Notes: generated by a model from the sequence alone, not told the origin. A stretch of DNA of 61,808 bases from Lysobacteraceae bacterium (GCA_018970895.1 JAGWVM010000003.1:1-61808), one strand, 5' to 3'. Counted from the stretch's first letter, positions 25,468 through 36,410 are shown. Made by a program: numbers and translations.

Positions 25468-26514
25468 TCAGCGCTCCGAGTGCCCCGACTCGTCGTAGTC
25501 GCGGTAGGTGAGCAGGCCCGGCCGCACCAGGTCGATGAAGGCGCGGGCCTCGGCGCCGAGGAACTTGCCCTTGCGCATCACCACGCCATAGGCGCGCGGC
25601 GGGAAGAACTGCTTCATGTTGCGCACCGCCAGGCGCTGGCGATCGGCCTCGGTGATGCAGATGCCGGTGACGATCGAGATGCCCAGGCCCATCGCCACGT
25701 ATTCCTTGATCACGTCCCAGCCGCCCACCTCGATCGCCACGTGGTACGGCACCTGGCGCTGCTGGAACACCAGGTCGACCAGCCGGTAGGTGGACAGGCG
25801 CTGTGGCGGCAGGATCAGGCCGTAGGGCGACAGGTCCTCCACGGTGACCTCCGCCTTGGACGCCAGCGGGTGGTCCGGCGGCGTGATCAGCATCGGGTCG
25901 TAGTGATAGACCGGCGCCCAGGCGATGTCGTTGGGTACGTCGAGCATCGAGCCGACGGCGAAGTCGGCCTTGTCCTCGCGCAGCATCGCCATGCCGTCCC
26001 TTCCGGTGACGTTGGCCAGCTGCAGCTGCACGGCGGGGAAGCGCTCGCGGTACCGGCGGACCAGGTCCGGCAGCAGGTACTGGATGGTCGAGGTGCCGGC
26101 GGCGATCACCAGCTTGCCCGCCTGCAGGCCCTTCACCTTGGCCTGGAAGTCCCGGTCGAGGTTCTCCCACCCCTCCACCAGCGGCCGCGCCAGCTCGTAC
26201 AGCGCCTCGCCGGCGTCGGTGAGGTTGATACGGCGCCGGCTGCGTTCCATCAGGGTCACCCCCAGCTCGCGCTCCAGCGCCTGCAGCTGCAGGCTGACCG
26301 AGGGCTGGGACAGGTAGAGCGCCTCGGCCGCGCGGGTCAGCGTGCCGAGCTTCACCGTCGCCACGAAGGCGCGCAGCTGCTTGTGGCGGTTGCCCTTGTA
26401 GTAGAAGCGGCCGGCATCGGGAGCGTCGCCGGTCAAACGCCCGGAGCGTTTTTTTGCGCTTGCAGCACGACTTTTGACGGCCGGCGTAGGCAGATCGGGC
26501 GATTTTCTACTCAT
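25468..26514 (-). CDS. LysR-type regulator, CysB-like, divergent from the glyoxylate-shunt genes
   Basis: 348 residues. A charged extension of about 40 residues precedes the winged helix (FVATVKLGTLTRAAEALYLSQPSVSLQLQALERELGV). A periplasmic-binding-like effector domain follows (LVIAAGTSTIQYLLPDLVRRYRE ... IVTGICITE). ATG at complement 26512-26514 was preferred; another lies at 26530-26532. It is divergent from aceB, with the palindrome at 26543-26559 between them, the classic layout for a LysR regulator controlling its neighbour. The effector is unknown. Confidence 0.88.
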   Translation of the reverse strand: MSRKSPDLPTPAVKSRAASAKKRSGRLTGDAPDAGRFYYKGNRHKQLRAFVATVKLGTLTRAAEALYLSQPSVSLQLQALERELGVTLMERSRRRINLTDAGEALYELARPLVEGWENLDRDFQAKVKGLQAGKLVIAAGTSTIQYLLPDLVRRYRERFPAVQLQLANVTGRDGMAMLREDKADFAVGSMLDVPNDIAWAPVYHYDPMLITPPDHPLASKAEVTVEDLSPYGLILPPQRLSTYRLVDLVFQQRQVPYHVAIEVGGWDVIKEYVAMGLGISIVTGICITEADRQRLAVRNMKQFFPPRAYGVVMRKGKFLGAEARAFIDLVRPGLLTYRDYDESGHSER

Positions 26515-26542
26515 GGAATCAGTAATTTGCATATGTCATCAA

Positions 26543-26559
26543 TTTTGTCAAAGACAAAA
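26543..26559. promoter_or_regulatory. LysR-type operator candidate, TTTTGTC-AAA-GACAAAA
   Basis: A perfect 7-3-7 inverted repeat in the AT-rich strip between the LysR gene and aceB. A further half-site, TTTGTCAAA, lies at 26574-26582. Symmetry, AT content and position suit a LysR binding site; it is about 75 bases before the aceB start. Confidence 0.55.
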
Positions 26560-26634
26560 ATTGAAACATTTGCTTTGTCAAACCCATGCAGCGAGACCTA
26601 GTTTGGCGCTCCACCCAAGGCGGAGCGCAATCCC

Positions 26635-28227
26635 ATGGCCGTACCCCAGGAACGCCTGCAGCCGACCCAGGCGCAGATTCACGCCGACATCGCCGGCTAC
26701 GAGGACATCCTCACGCCGGACGCGCTGGCTTTCCTCGCCCGGCTGCACCATGCCGCGGAAGCCCGGCGGCAGCTGCTGCTGAAGGCGCGGCACGAGCGGC
26801 AGGCCCGCTACGACGCCGGCGCGCTGCCCAACTTCCGCGCCGACACGCGGGCGATTCGCGAGGGCGACTGGCGGGTGGCGCCGGTCCCGGCCGCACTGCA
26901 GGACCGCCGCGTCGAGATCACCGGTCCGGTCGAGCGCAAGATGATCATCAACGCGCTGAATTCGGGCGCGAAGGTGTTCATGGCCGATTTCGAGGATTCC
27001 TCGGCGCCGAGCTTCCGCAATCAGCTCGATGGCCAGGTCAACCTGCGCGACGCGGTCGCCGGCACCATCGAATACACCTCGCCCGAGGGCAAGCGCTACC
27101 GGCTGGCCGGGCAGACCGCCGTGCTGGTGGTCCGCCCCCGCGGCTGGCATCTACCCGAGCGCCACGTCACGGTGGACGGCCAGGTGATGGCCGGTGCGCT
27201 GGTCGACTTCGGCCTGTTTGCCTATCACAACGCCCACGTGCTGCACGCCATGCAGCGCGGCCCGTACTTCTACCTGCCGAAGCTGGAGGCGATGGAGGAG
27301 GCCGCGCTGTGGGACGAGGTGATGTCGCTGGCCGAGGCCGAGCTCGACCTGCCGGCCGGCTGCATGAAGGCCACCGTGCTGATCGAGACGCTGCCGGCGG
27401 TGTTCCAGATGCATGAAATCCTGCACGCGCTTCGCCACCGCGCGGTCGGCCTGAACTGCGGCCGCTGGGACTACATCTTTTCCTACCTCAAGACCCTGCG
27501 CGGCCATCGCGACCGCCTGCTGCCCGAGCGCGGCCAGGTGCAGATGACCGTGCCGTTCCTGAAGGCCTACTCGGAGCTGCTGATCCAGACCTGCCATCGC
27601 CGTGGTGCCTTTGCGATGGGTGGCATGGCCGCGCAGATCCCGATCAAGGGCGACGAGGCGGCGAACGAGGCGGCGATGGCCAAGGTGCGCGCCGACAAGC
27701 TGCGCGAAGTCACCGCCGGCCACGACGGCACCTGGGTGGCGCATCCGGCGCTGGTGCCGGTGGCGATGGCGATCTTCGACGAGCACATGCCGACCGCCAA
27801 CCAGCTCGACTGCCTGCGCGAGGACGTCTGCGTCAGCCGCGAGCAGCTGCTCGCGCCCTGCGCCGGCTCGATCAGCCGCGAGGGCTTCGAGAACAACGTC
27901 GAGGTGGCACTGCGCTATACCGCCGCCTGGCTGGACGGGCTGGGCTGCGTGCCGATCCACCACCTGATGGAGGACGCCGCTACCGCCGAGATTGCCCGCG
28001 CCCAGCTGTGGCAGTGGCTGCACCACGGCGGCGTGGAGTTCACCGACCACGCGCCGATCGACTTCGCCCTGTTCGACGTGGTGCTCGCCCGCCAGACCCA
28101 CCGGCTGCGCGAGAGCAGCCATCCGGGGGCGGTGAAGGCCGACGCGGCCGCCGCCCTGCTGGCGACGCTGACCCACGACGACCAGCTTGCCGACTTCCTC
28201 ACCCTGCCCGCCTACGCGCAGCTCTGA
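26635..28227 (+). CDS. aceB: Malate synthase A
   Basis: 530 residues. Condenses glyoxylate and acetyl-CoA to malate in the glyoxylate bypass. Family strings include VEITGPVERKMIINALNSGAKVFMADFEDSSAP, LNCGRWDYIFSYLKT and FAMGGMAAQIPIK; the length matches the A isoform rather than the longer GlcB. It is followed 39 bases later by aceA, so the operon is aceBA. No aceK is seen. Confidence 0.97.
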   Translation: MAVPQERLQPTQAQIHADIAGYEDILTPDALAFLARLHHAAEARRQLLLKARHERQARYDAGALPNFRADTRAIREGDWRVAPVPAALQDRRVEITGPVERKMIINALNSGAKVFMADFEDSSAPSFRNQLDGQVNLRDAVAGTIEYTSPEGKRYRLAGQTAVLVVRPRGWHLPERHVTVDGQVMAGALVDFGLFAYHNAHVLHAMQRGPYFYLPKLEAMEEAALWDEVMSLAEAELDLPAGCMKATVLIETLPAVFQMHEILHALRHRAVGLNCGRWDYIFSYLKTLRGHRDRLLPERGQVQMTVPFLKAYSELLIQTCHRRGAFAMGGMAAQIPIKGDEAANEAAMAKVRADKLREVTAGHDGTWVAHPALVPVAMAIFDEHMPTANQLDCLREDVCVSREQLLAPCAGSISREGFENNVEVALRYTAAWLDGLGCVPIHHLMEDAATAEIARAQLWQWLHHGGVEFTDHAPIDFALFDVVLARQTHRLRESSHPGAVKADAAAALLATLTHDDQLADFLTLPAYAQL

Positions 28228-28266
28228 CCGACGCGTCACCGACCGATCCCGAAACCGGAGTCCATC

Positions 28267-29559
<1,293 letters not shown>

Positions 29560-29565
29560 GAGCGA

Positions 29566-29735
29566 GGAGTGCGCGGAGAGGAGTGAGGAGTGGGAGAGGA
29601 CCGTCGGCGTCAGCGACGGCCTCGACGCTCCTCACTCTTCGGCGCAGAGGCGCGCGGACGGGCGGCGGGAGCGAGCACGGCGCGTCAAGCGACGCGCCCT
29701 TCTCTCACTCCTCACTCCGGGTCACTCACTCCTCG
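29566..29735. repeat. GAGTGAGGAG-type imperfect inverted repeats
   Basis: The convergent gap between aceA and the antiporter is made largely of GAGGAGTGAG units and their complements. GGAGTGAGGAGTGGGAGA (29580-29597) pairs with TCTCTCACTCCTCACTCC (29701-29718) with one mismatch, and a shorter inverted copy (CTCCTCACTCTTC) lies near 29628-29640. A related element occurs at 36411-36486. It may act as a bidirectional terminator. Confidence 0.6.
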
Positions 29736-31511
29736 CCCCGGCACCAGCGCAATCACCGTCCAGCCCGGTCGGGGCTCCAGTTCGCGCTTGGTCGAGACCA
29801 CCCGCAGCGCCCCCTTCTCCTCGATGCCGAACAGCAGGATGGAGCGCGAGCCGTACTGCTCGATGAAGTGCGGCCAGTCGAAACTGGCGGTAAGCCGGGT
29901 CGCCTTGATTCGCCACCCTTGCGACAGCAGGCCAGCGAAGCGGCCGTGGGTCATCGCCTCTTCGAACAGCGGCGGCGCCAGCAGGTTGTCGGCCAGCGCA
30001 GCGCGCTCGCTGGTTTCCTCCGGGCCGAGGTTGCGCAGCCGGTAGACCCGGTCGCGGCCGAATTCCTCGCGGTAATGCAGGCAGGCCAGCGAGTTGCGCT
30101 CGCGGTGGGTGGACATCGCCAGCAACCGGCCGATGCCGGTGAGGTCGAGGTGACGGTCGGCGTGCGAGGAGGCCGGATTGCCGAAGAACGTGGCCAGGCC
30201 ATCCATCCGCGCCCGGCCGATGCCCTCCCAGTCGTCGTCGGCAAGCAGCACGCGGACACCGGCCTCATGGAGTGTCCGGGCCACCGCGCGCGGCACCTCG
30301 TCGGCACCGAACACCAGCACGCCGCGCGGCTCCGGTTCGGCCACGCCCAGCCAGCGCGCCAGCGGCCGGGCCGTGGCGCCCTGCAGCACCACGGTGCCGA
30401 TGACAAGGATGAACACCAGCGGCACGAGCGCGTCGGCACCGGGCTTGCCGAGCGCATCCAGCCGCAGCGCGAACAGCGCCGACACCGCCGCCGCGACGAT
30501 GCCCCGCGGCGCCACCCAGGCGATCAGCGCCCGTTCGCGCCAACCCAGCGAGCTGCCGGCGGTGGCGACCACCACTGAAACAGGGCGGACCAGCAGTTGC
30601 GCGGCCGCCAGAATGCCCAGCCCGGACACCAGCGTGCCGGCCGGAAGTGGCCACGGCAGCCGTGCGGCCAGCACGATGAACAGGCCGGATACCAGGAGCG
30701 TGGTCAGGTGCTCCTTGAAGTCCAGGATGTCGTCGACATGCACGTCGCGCATGTTGCCCAGGGCGACGCCCATGATGGTGACGGCCATCAGCCCCGACTC
30801 GTGAGCCATCGCGTTGGACACCGTGAACACCAGCAACACCGATGCCATCGTGCCGAAATTCTGCAGATATTCCGGAATCAGCCGCCTGCGCAGCAGCATC
30901 GCAAGGACCCGTGCGGCCATGAAACCCGCCACGGTGCCGGTCGCCACCGTGGCGAGGAACACGCCCATCGTGTGCCCCTGTTCGCGTGAAACGACCGCCT
31001 CGTAGATCAGCACTGCAAACAGGGCGCCGAGCGGATCGACGATGATTCCCTCCCAGCGCAGGACGTTGGCGATGCGGGCATGGGGACGCAGGGTGCGCAG
31101 CATCGGCGCGATGACCGTCGGGCCGGTGACGCAGGTGAGCGCGCCGAACAGCAGGGCGATGTCCCACGACAGGCCGGCGAGCAGATGCGCGGCGACCGCA
31201 AGCATCAGCAGGGACGCTATCGCGCCATAGCCGATCAGGCCACGCACGGCACTGCCGATACCCCGCAGCTCGGCGAAGCGCAGCCCCAGACTGCCTTCGA
31301 ACAGGATCAGGGCGACGGCCATCGACACCAAGGGAAAGAGCAGGGGTCCGAACAGGCGGTCCGGATTGAGCAGCCCGGCCAACGGGCCCAGCACGATTCC
31401 AGCCAGCAGCAGGAACACGATGGCCGGCAGGCGCACGCGCCAGGCCAGCCATTGCGCGGCAAAACCGACCGCAAGCAGCGCAGCCAGAAGAAGGCCGGAA
31501 TCCAACGTCAT
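29712..31511 (-). CDS. Monovalent cation/proton antiporter with nucleotide-binding C-domain
   Basis: 599 residues. Residues 1-390 hold about 12 transmembrane helices of the CPA1/CPA2 type, with LTCVTGPTVIAPML near the ion site and WVAPRGIVAAAVSALFAL. A cytosolic NAD-binding-like domain (GVLVFGADEVPRAVARTLHEAGVRVLLAD) follows, with a distal TrkA-C-like end. The order matches sodium:proton antiporters with KefC/RosB-like regulatory domains. The C-terminus reaches into the repeat strip following aceA. Confidence 0.85.
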   Translation of the reverse strand: MTLDSGLLLAALLAVGFAAQWLAWRVRLPAIVFLLLAGIVLGPLAGLLNPDRLFGPLLFPLVSMAVALILFEGSLGLRFAELRGIGSAVRGLIGYGAIASLLMLAVAAHLLAGLSWDIALLFGALTCVTGPTVIAPMLRTLRPHARIANVLRWEGIIVDPLGALFAVLIYEAVVSREQGHTMGVFLATVATGTVAGFMAARVLAMLLRRRLIPEYLQNFGTMASVLLVFTVSNAMAHESGLMAVTIMGVALGNMRDVHVDDILDFKEHLTTLLVSGLFIVLAARLPWPLPAGTLVSGLGILAAAQLLVRPVSVVVATAGSSLGWRERALIAWVAPRGIVAAAVSALFALRLDALGKPGADALVPLVFILVIGTVVLQGATARPLARWLGVAEPEPRGVLVFGADEVPRAVARTLHEAGVRVLLADDDWEGIGRARMDGLATFFGNPASSHADRHLDLTGIGRLLAMSTHRERNSLACLHYREEFGRDRVYRLRNLGPEETSERAALADNLLAPPLFEEAMTHGRFAGLLSQGWRIKATRLTASFDWPHFIEQYGSRSILLFGIEEKGALRVVSTKRELEPRPGWTVIALVPGRGVSDPE

Positions 31512-31599
31512 GCGAGCGTCCTTTGCGCTTCCGGCCGGCTATCGGAGCGCGGCTCGGACGCGAAGCGTCCAGCGGAGAGTCCATGACGAGGCAAGAGGC

Positions 31600-31650
31600 A
31601 AAGAAAGGCCCCGGCATCGGAGGGAGGGGGGGGGAGGCCGATGCCGGGGC
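31600..31650 (-). terminator. Terminator-like hairpin downstream of comM
   Basis: A 13-bp perfect stem (31608-31620 with 31638-31650; GCCCCGGCATCGG) encloses a 17-base loop that is purine-only on the plus strand. On the minus strand it is followed by CTTTCTTTGC. Position and shape fit a rho-independent terminator of comM. Confidence 0.55.
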
Positions 31651-31742
31651 GCGGGGTCGGAACATTTGCGAACCGACGAGTGCAGATAATAAGGCGACGC
31701 GTGCCGATGTCAATACTGGCGAGTTCAGAAATTACAGCGTGA

Positions 31743-33248
31743 CTAGAAGCGCCGGTACTGCAGCGCCTCGGCCAGATGGGTGCGATCGAGCAGGCCGGCG
31801 CCACCGTCCAGATCGGCGATGGTCCGCGCTACCCGCAGCGTGCGGTGGTAGGCCCGGGCCGACAGGCCCAGTCGCTCGAGCGCCGACTCGAACCAGCGCC
31901 GCTCGACCGGTCCCAGCGCACAGTCGCGTTCCAGCTCCCGCGTGCTGATGTCTGCGTTCGGGCGGCCCGCTCGCTGCAGGGCATGGTCGCGCGCCCGGAT
32001 CACGCGGCGACGCACCGTCGCCGAGTCCTCATCGTGCTCCCCGCGCGGGGCACCAAGCTCGGCCAGAGGCACCCGTGGCACCTCCACGCTGAGATCGATG
32101 CGGTCCAGCAGTGGTCCGGAAATCCGTCCTCGATAGCGCTGCACCTGATCCGGCGTGCATTGGCATCGCTGGCGCGGATCGCCGGCGTAGCCGCAGGGAC
32201 AGGGATTCATCGCGGCCACCAGCTGGAACTGTGCGGGAAAGCTGGACTGGCGGGCGGCGCGGGAAATCGTGATCTGGCCCGACTCCAGCGGCTCACGCAG
32301 CACATCAAGCACGTGCCGGTTGAATTCCGGCAACTCGTCGAGGAACAACACGCCGTGGTGCGCCAGCGAAATCTCACCCGGACGGGGATAGGAGCCGCCC
32401 CCGACCAGCGCGACCGCGGAGGCCGTGTGATGGGGCGCGCGGAACGGACGCCGACGCCATCGGGACGGGTCCACCGGCTGGCCGGTGACCGAGAGCACCG
32501 CACACGTCTCCAGCGCCTCGACCTCAGTCATCGGAGGCAGGATGCCGGGCAGGCGCTCGGCCAACATGGTCTTGCCGGTGCCCGGTGGCCCGACCAGCAG
32601 CAGGTGGTGGCCGCCGACCGCGGCAATCTCGAGTGCGCGACGCGCCTGCAGCTGGCCGCGCACGTCGCTCATGTCGGGACCGGCCACCGATTCGCCGGAC
32701 GGCCCGGCGGACATGGCCTGCGGCGGCGCCAGCGGCGCAGCGTCATGAAGCCAGCCGCACACTTCCGCCAGCGTGTCCGCGACCAGTACTTCGACGTCCG
32801 GCACCAGCGCCGCCTCCGCGGCGTTGGCACGCGGCACCACCATGCGTCGGCCGCGGGCACGCGCCCGAAGCAGAGCCGGCACGACACCGGAGACCGCCCG
32901 GATGGCACCCGAGAGCGCCAGCTCGCCGAGGAATTCGCAATCGTCGAGCTTGTCCCGCGGGACCTGTCCGCCGGCAGCAAGGATGCCCAGCGCGATGGCC
33001 AGATCGAAGCGGCCTCCGTCCTTGGGCAGCTCCGCCGGCGCCAGGTTGACCGTGACCTTGCGGTCCGGGTAGCTGAACGCGGTGTTCTGGATCGCCACCC
33101 GGACCCGGTCGCGCGCCTCGCGCACGGCCGCTTCGGGGAGGCCCACGATGTTGGTCCCCGGCAGGCCACCGGACAGATGCACCTCGACCATGACCTGCGG
33201 GGCGGCGACCCCTTCCTGGGCACGGCTGAGGGTGACGGCGAGACTCAT
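31743..33248 (-). CDS. comM: ComM/YifB AAA+ ATPase (Mg-chelatase-like)
   Basis: 501 residues. The N-terminal Lon-like domain (VHLSGGLPGTNIVGLPEAAVREARDRV) is followed by the AAA+ core with Walker A GPPGTGKTMLAERLPG and Walker B HGVLFLDELPEF. A four-cysteine zinc-like loop (CPCGYAGDPRQRCQC) and the C-terminal MgsA-like end LAEALQYR complete it. ComM is a hexameric helicase promoting branch migration during natural transformation. Length equals E. coli YifB (about 506). Confidence 0.95.
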   Translation of the reverse strand: MSLAVTLSRAQEGVAAPQVMVEVHLSGGLPGTNIVGLPEAAVREARDRVRVAIQNTAFSYPDRKVTVNLAPAELPKDGGRFDLAIALGILAAGGQVPRDKLDDCEFLGELALSGAIRAVSGVVPALLRARARGRRMVVPRANAAEAALVPDVEVLVADTLAEVCGWLHDAAPLAPPQAMSAGPSGESVAGPDMSDVRGQLQARRALEIAAVGGHHLLLVGPPGTGKTMLAERLPGILPPMTEVEALETCAVLSVTGQPVDPSRWRRRPFRAPHHTASAVALVGGGSYPRPGEISLAHHGVLFLDELPEFNRHVLDVLREPLESGQITISRAARQSSFPAQFQLVAAMNPCPCGYAGDPRQRCQCTPDQVQRYRGRISGPLLDRIDLSVEVPRVPLAELGAPRGEHDEDSATVRRRVIRARDHALQRAGRPNADISTRELERDCALGPVERRWFESALERLGLSARAYHRTLRVARTIADLDGGAGLLDRTHLAEALQYRRF

Positions 33249-33318
33249 GATCGCGCGCGGGGAAAAGGACGATGGACGCCGGCGAACGCGCGCATGCAAA
33301 GCACTCCGACCTTGAGGG

Positions 33319-33372
33319 CGTAAATAACCGCCCCCGACCGTTCTCGGGGTGAGGGTGACAGGTCGGGGGCGG
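33319..33372 (-). terminator. Rho-independent terminator after ubiK
   Basis: 12-bp perfect stem (33328-33339 with 33361-33372; CCGCCCCCGACC) and a 21-base loop. On the minus strand the stem is followed by TTATTTA. It lies 22 bases past the ubiK stop. Confidence 0.65.
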
Positions 33373-33393
33373 CTCCCGGGAGACGATCCTGCT

Positions 33394-33651
33394 TCAGGAA
33401 CCGCGCGAAGCGGCTAGCGCCTCCAGGTCGGCGACGCGCCTCTCCAGCTCGTCAACCTTGGCGCGGGTGCGTGCCAACAGCTGACTCTGGACATCGAACT
33501 CTTCGCGGGTGACCAGATCAAGGCGGCGCAATCCGTGCGCCAGGACATCGCCGAAGTTGGTTCGCAGATCCTGATGCGCTTGCGCCAATCCTGGCGGTAC
33601 CAACGAAACAAGTCGCAGGGCAAGTTGATCAATGTCCTGCCTGTCCATCAT
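33394..33651 (-). CDS. ubiK: Ubiquinone biosynthesis accessory factor UbiK (BMFP/YqiC)
   Basis: 85 residues, helical with a C-terminal coiled coil (FDVQSQLLARTRAKVDELERRVADLEALA). This is the BMFP pattern of YqiC/UbiK, a trimeric membrane-associated partner of UbiJ in aerobic coenzyme Q synthesis. Two consecutive ATGs (complement 33649-33651 and 33646-33648) are possible starts. ubiJ is present at 19164. Confidence 0.85.
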   Translation of the reverse strand: MMDRQDIDQLALRLVSLVPPGLAQAHQDLRTNFGDVLAHGLRRLDLVTREEFDVQSQLLARTRAKVDELERRVADLEALAASRGS

Positions 33652-33686
33652 GGATGGCGCCTCGAACTCGTCGACGTGAAGTCTAG

Positions 33687-34178
<492 letters not shown>

Positions 34179-34184
34179 ACCCGC

Positions 34185-34733
34185 TCAGGGCAGGCGGGCG
34201 CCGGCCTGGGTCCGCTCGAAGCGGCGATGATGCACCAGCAGACCGCTGAAGTAGGTGACGTAGTAGCCGACCAGCAGGCCCAGCACCAGCAGGGTCAGCG
34301 GACTGTTGCCGATCGCCGGCGGTACGCCCGGCCCGGCGGCCGGCAGGTGCTGCATCTGCGGCATCACGACAAGGAAGCGCCAGGCCAGCCGCGCCACCAG
34401 CAAGGCGGTCAGCAGGGCGCCGATCCACGGATTGGGGATGTAGCCGTCGCTGCCGTCAGGACTGCGTTCGAAACGGGTCAGCCTCAGCCCCAGCACGCCG
34501 ATCACCGCGCCGAGCACAACGCCTCCTGTCAGCCCTTCCAACAAGCGCGGGTTGTACAGGCCGCCAAGCGCCATCAGCACGCCGACCAGCGCAAACATCA
34601 CGATGCGCACCCACATCCGCCTGCGGCGGATCGGCTGACGCCCGAACTGACTGCGAACGCGGCGCCAGATGGCGAAGCCCAGCACGGGAACCATGATGGC
34701 AACGGGCGCGAGGTTCGGCGACATGTCGGGCAT
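34185..34733 (-). CDS. Multi-pass membrane protein (CcdC/DUF1453-like)
   Basis: 182 residues with about five hydrophobic segments. FAIWRRVRSQFGRQPIRRRRMWVRI after the first helix, the central GGVVLGAVIGVLGLRLTRFE and IPNPWIGALLTALLVARLAWRF recall CcdC-like/DUF1453 proteins; the match is from memory. ATG at complement 34731-34733 (MPDMSPNLAP) or the one at 34722-34724 may be the start. It converges on glnB with a six-base gap. Confidence 0.6.
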   Translation of the reverse strand: MPDMSPNLAPVAIMVPVLGFAIWRRVRSQFGRQPIRRRRMWVRIVMFALVGVLMALGGLYNPRLLEGLTGGVVLGAVIGVLGLRLTRFERSPDGSDGYIPNPWIGALLTALLVARLAWRFLVVMPQMQHLPAAGPGVPPAIGNSPLTLLVLGLLVGYYVTYFSGLLVHHRRFERTQAGARLP

Positions 34734-34833
34734 CCCTGGCGGCAACGGCCTAAGACTACCCGGCTGCCTCCCGTGTGGCGACAGTCACCCGCCAACCATC
34801 GCGGGTGACAGTCGTCATCCGCCGCAGCGCGTG

Positions 34834-35577
34834 CTACCTGGCCTTGCCCTGGTTGGCCACCGCGGCCATCTTGGCGGCGATCGCGTCGGCGTCGCCCAGG
34901 TAGGCGTGGCGGATCGGGCGCAGCTCGGCGTCGAACTCGTACACCAGCGGAATGCCGTTGGGGATGTTGACCTCGACGATCTCCTCGTCGGAGATGTTGT
35001 CCAGATACTTCACCAGCGCGCGCATCGAGTTGCCGTGCGCGACCACCAGCACGCGCTGGCCGCTGCGGATCGCCGGCGCCAGCACCTCGTGCCAGTACGG
35101 CAGCACGCGGGCGACGGTGTCCTTCAGGCACTCGGTGTCGGGGATCAGCGCCGGATCGAGACCGGCATAGCGAGGGTCGGCGAGCGCCTCGTTGTCGGCG
35201 CGCTCCAGCGCCGGCGGCGGCGTGTCGTAGCTGCGGCGCCAGATCTTCACCTGGTCTTCGCCGTACTTCGCGGCGGTCTCGGCCTTGTTCAATCCGGTCA
35301 GCGCACCGTAGTGGCGCTCGTTGAGGCGCCAGTCGGTGACCACCGGGATCCACATCTGGTCCAGCGATTCCTGCACGCCCCACAGGGTGCGCACGGCGCG
35401 CTTGAGCACCGAGGTGTGCGCCACGTCGAAACGGAAGCCGGCCTCCTTCAGCAGCGCGCCGGCCTCCCGCGCCTCCGCCACACCCTGGTCGGTCAGGTCG
35501 ACATCCGCCCATCCGCTGAAGCGGTTGTCGAGGTTCCACTGGGACTGGCCGTGACGGATCAGAACGAGCTTGTGCAT
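34834..35577 (-). CDS. gpmA: 2,3-bisphosphoglycerate-dependent phosphoglycerate mutase
   Basis: 247 residues. Interconverts 3- and 2-phosphoglycerate through a phosphohistidine. [27 protein letters not shown] at the start carries the catalytic His and RHG box. [30 protein letters not shown] and [16 protein letters not shown] follow. Length and motifs match E. coli GpmA (250). Confidence 0.97.
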   Translation of the reverse strand: MHKLVLIRHGQSQWNLDNRFSGWADVDLTDQGVAEAREAGALLKEAGFRFDVAHTSVLKRAVRTLWGVQESLDQMWIPVVTDWRLNERHYGALTGLNKAETAAKYGEDQVKIWRRSYDTPPPALERADNEALADPRYAGLDPALIPDTECLKDTVARVLPYWHEVLAPAIRSGQRVLVVAHGNSMRALVKYLDNISDEEIVEVNIPNGIPLVYEFDAELRPIRHAYLGDADAIAAKMAAVANQGKAR

Positions 35578-35754
35578 GGCGTAGGGAAGACAGGCATGAA
35601 AGCCGAAATGGTGAAGCGCCCGGCCGCACCCGTCAAATGCGCCCCGTGCCGAAGGTCACGTAAACCGGACCGGCGGCGGGGGCATCAGAACCGGGGATCG
35701 ACCTCCGGCGGCGCACGCCACGTGCCGCACGCCCTTCCAGCCAAGGAGAATCCC

Positions 35755-36405
35755 ATGCGCCGCACTGCACTCGCCCTCGCTCTCGCCCTTGTCGTCCCGC
35801 TGGCCGCAAGCGCCCAGGACAGCATCGACAAGGTCCTCGGCAGCATCCACGTGGAGGCTGGCCAGCAGGTCGGGAACGCCAGCACCGTCAACGGCTCGGT
35901 GCACGTCGAGGACGGCGCCACCGTGCGCAAGGCGAAGACGGTCAATGGCTCGGTGGAGCTCGGCGACAAGGCGCAGGCCAGCGAGGTGGGCACGGTCAAC
36001 GGTGCCGTCACGCTCGGCGCGGGTGCCCGGGTCAGCGGCAGGATCGAGGCGGTCAACGGCGCCATCCGGCTCGGCAAGGGCGCCGACGTCGGCGGCCGCG
36101 TGTCCAACGTTAACGGCGCGATCTCGCTGGACGGCGCCCACGTCGGTGGCGGCCTCGGCACGGTCGGTGGCGACATCGACGTCGGCGCGGACTCGCACGT
36201 GGAGGGCGGCATCCTGGTCGAGAAGCCCGGTGGCGGGTTCCACTGGGGCAACCGCCGCCCGCCACACGTGGTGATCGGCCCGCACGCCGTGGTGCAGGGC
36301 ACCCTGGAGTTCCATCGCGAAGTGGTGCTGGAGGTCAGCAGCAGTGCGCAGATCGGCCCGGTGAAGGGCGCCACGCCGGTGAAGTTCAGCGGCGAGACGC
36401 CCTGA
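35755..36405 (+). CDS. Secreted beta-solenoid (polymer-forming/bactofilin-like) protein
   Basis: 216 residues. A signal peptide (MRRTALALALALVVPLAASA) is followed by six tandem 18-19-residue units, each opening (T/A/N)VNG(S/A)(V/I) and continuing with GA-V or similar, between about residues 40 and 150. The C-terminal part contains VVIGPHAVVQGTLEF and a weaker repeat. Such repeats fold as a right-handed beta helix. Bactofilins are similar but cytosolic; here export is clear. An AAGGAGAAT lies before the ATG at 35755. The function is unknown. Confidence 0.75.
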   Translation: MRRTALALALALVVPLAASAQDSIDKVLGSIHVEAGQQVGNASTVNGSVHVEDGATVRKAKTVNGSVELGDKAQASEVGTVNGAVTLGAGARVSGRIEAVNGAIRLGKGADVGGRVSNVNGAISLDGAHVGGGLGTVGGDIDVGADSHVEGGILVEKPGGGFHWGNRRPPHVVIGPHAVVQGTLEFHREVVLEVSSSAQIGPVKGATPVKFSGETP

Positions 36406-36410
36406 AAGGC

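Noticed and set aside
24923..26170. A long minus-strand frame joining the DUF3574 lipoprotein and the region opposite the LysR reading frame
   Set aside because: The upstream part is an out-of-frame shadow of the LysR gene; the lipoprotein leader at 25375 is the natural start.
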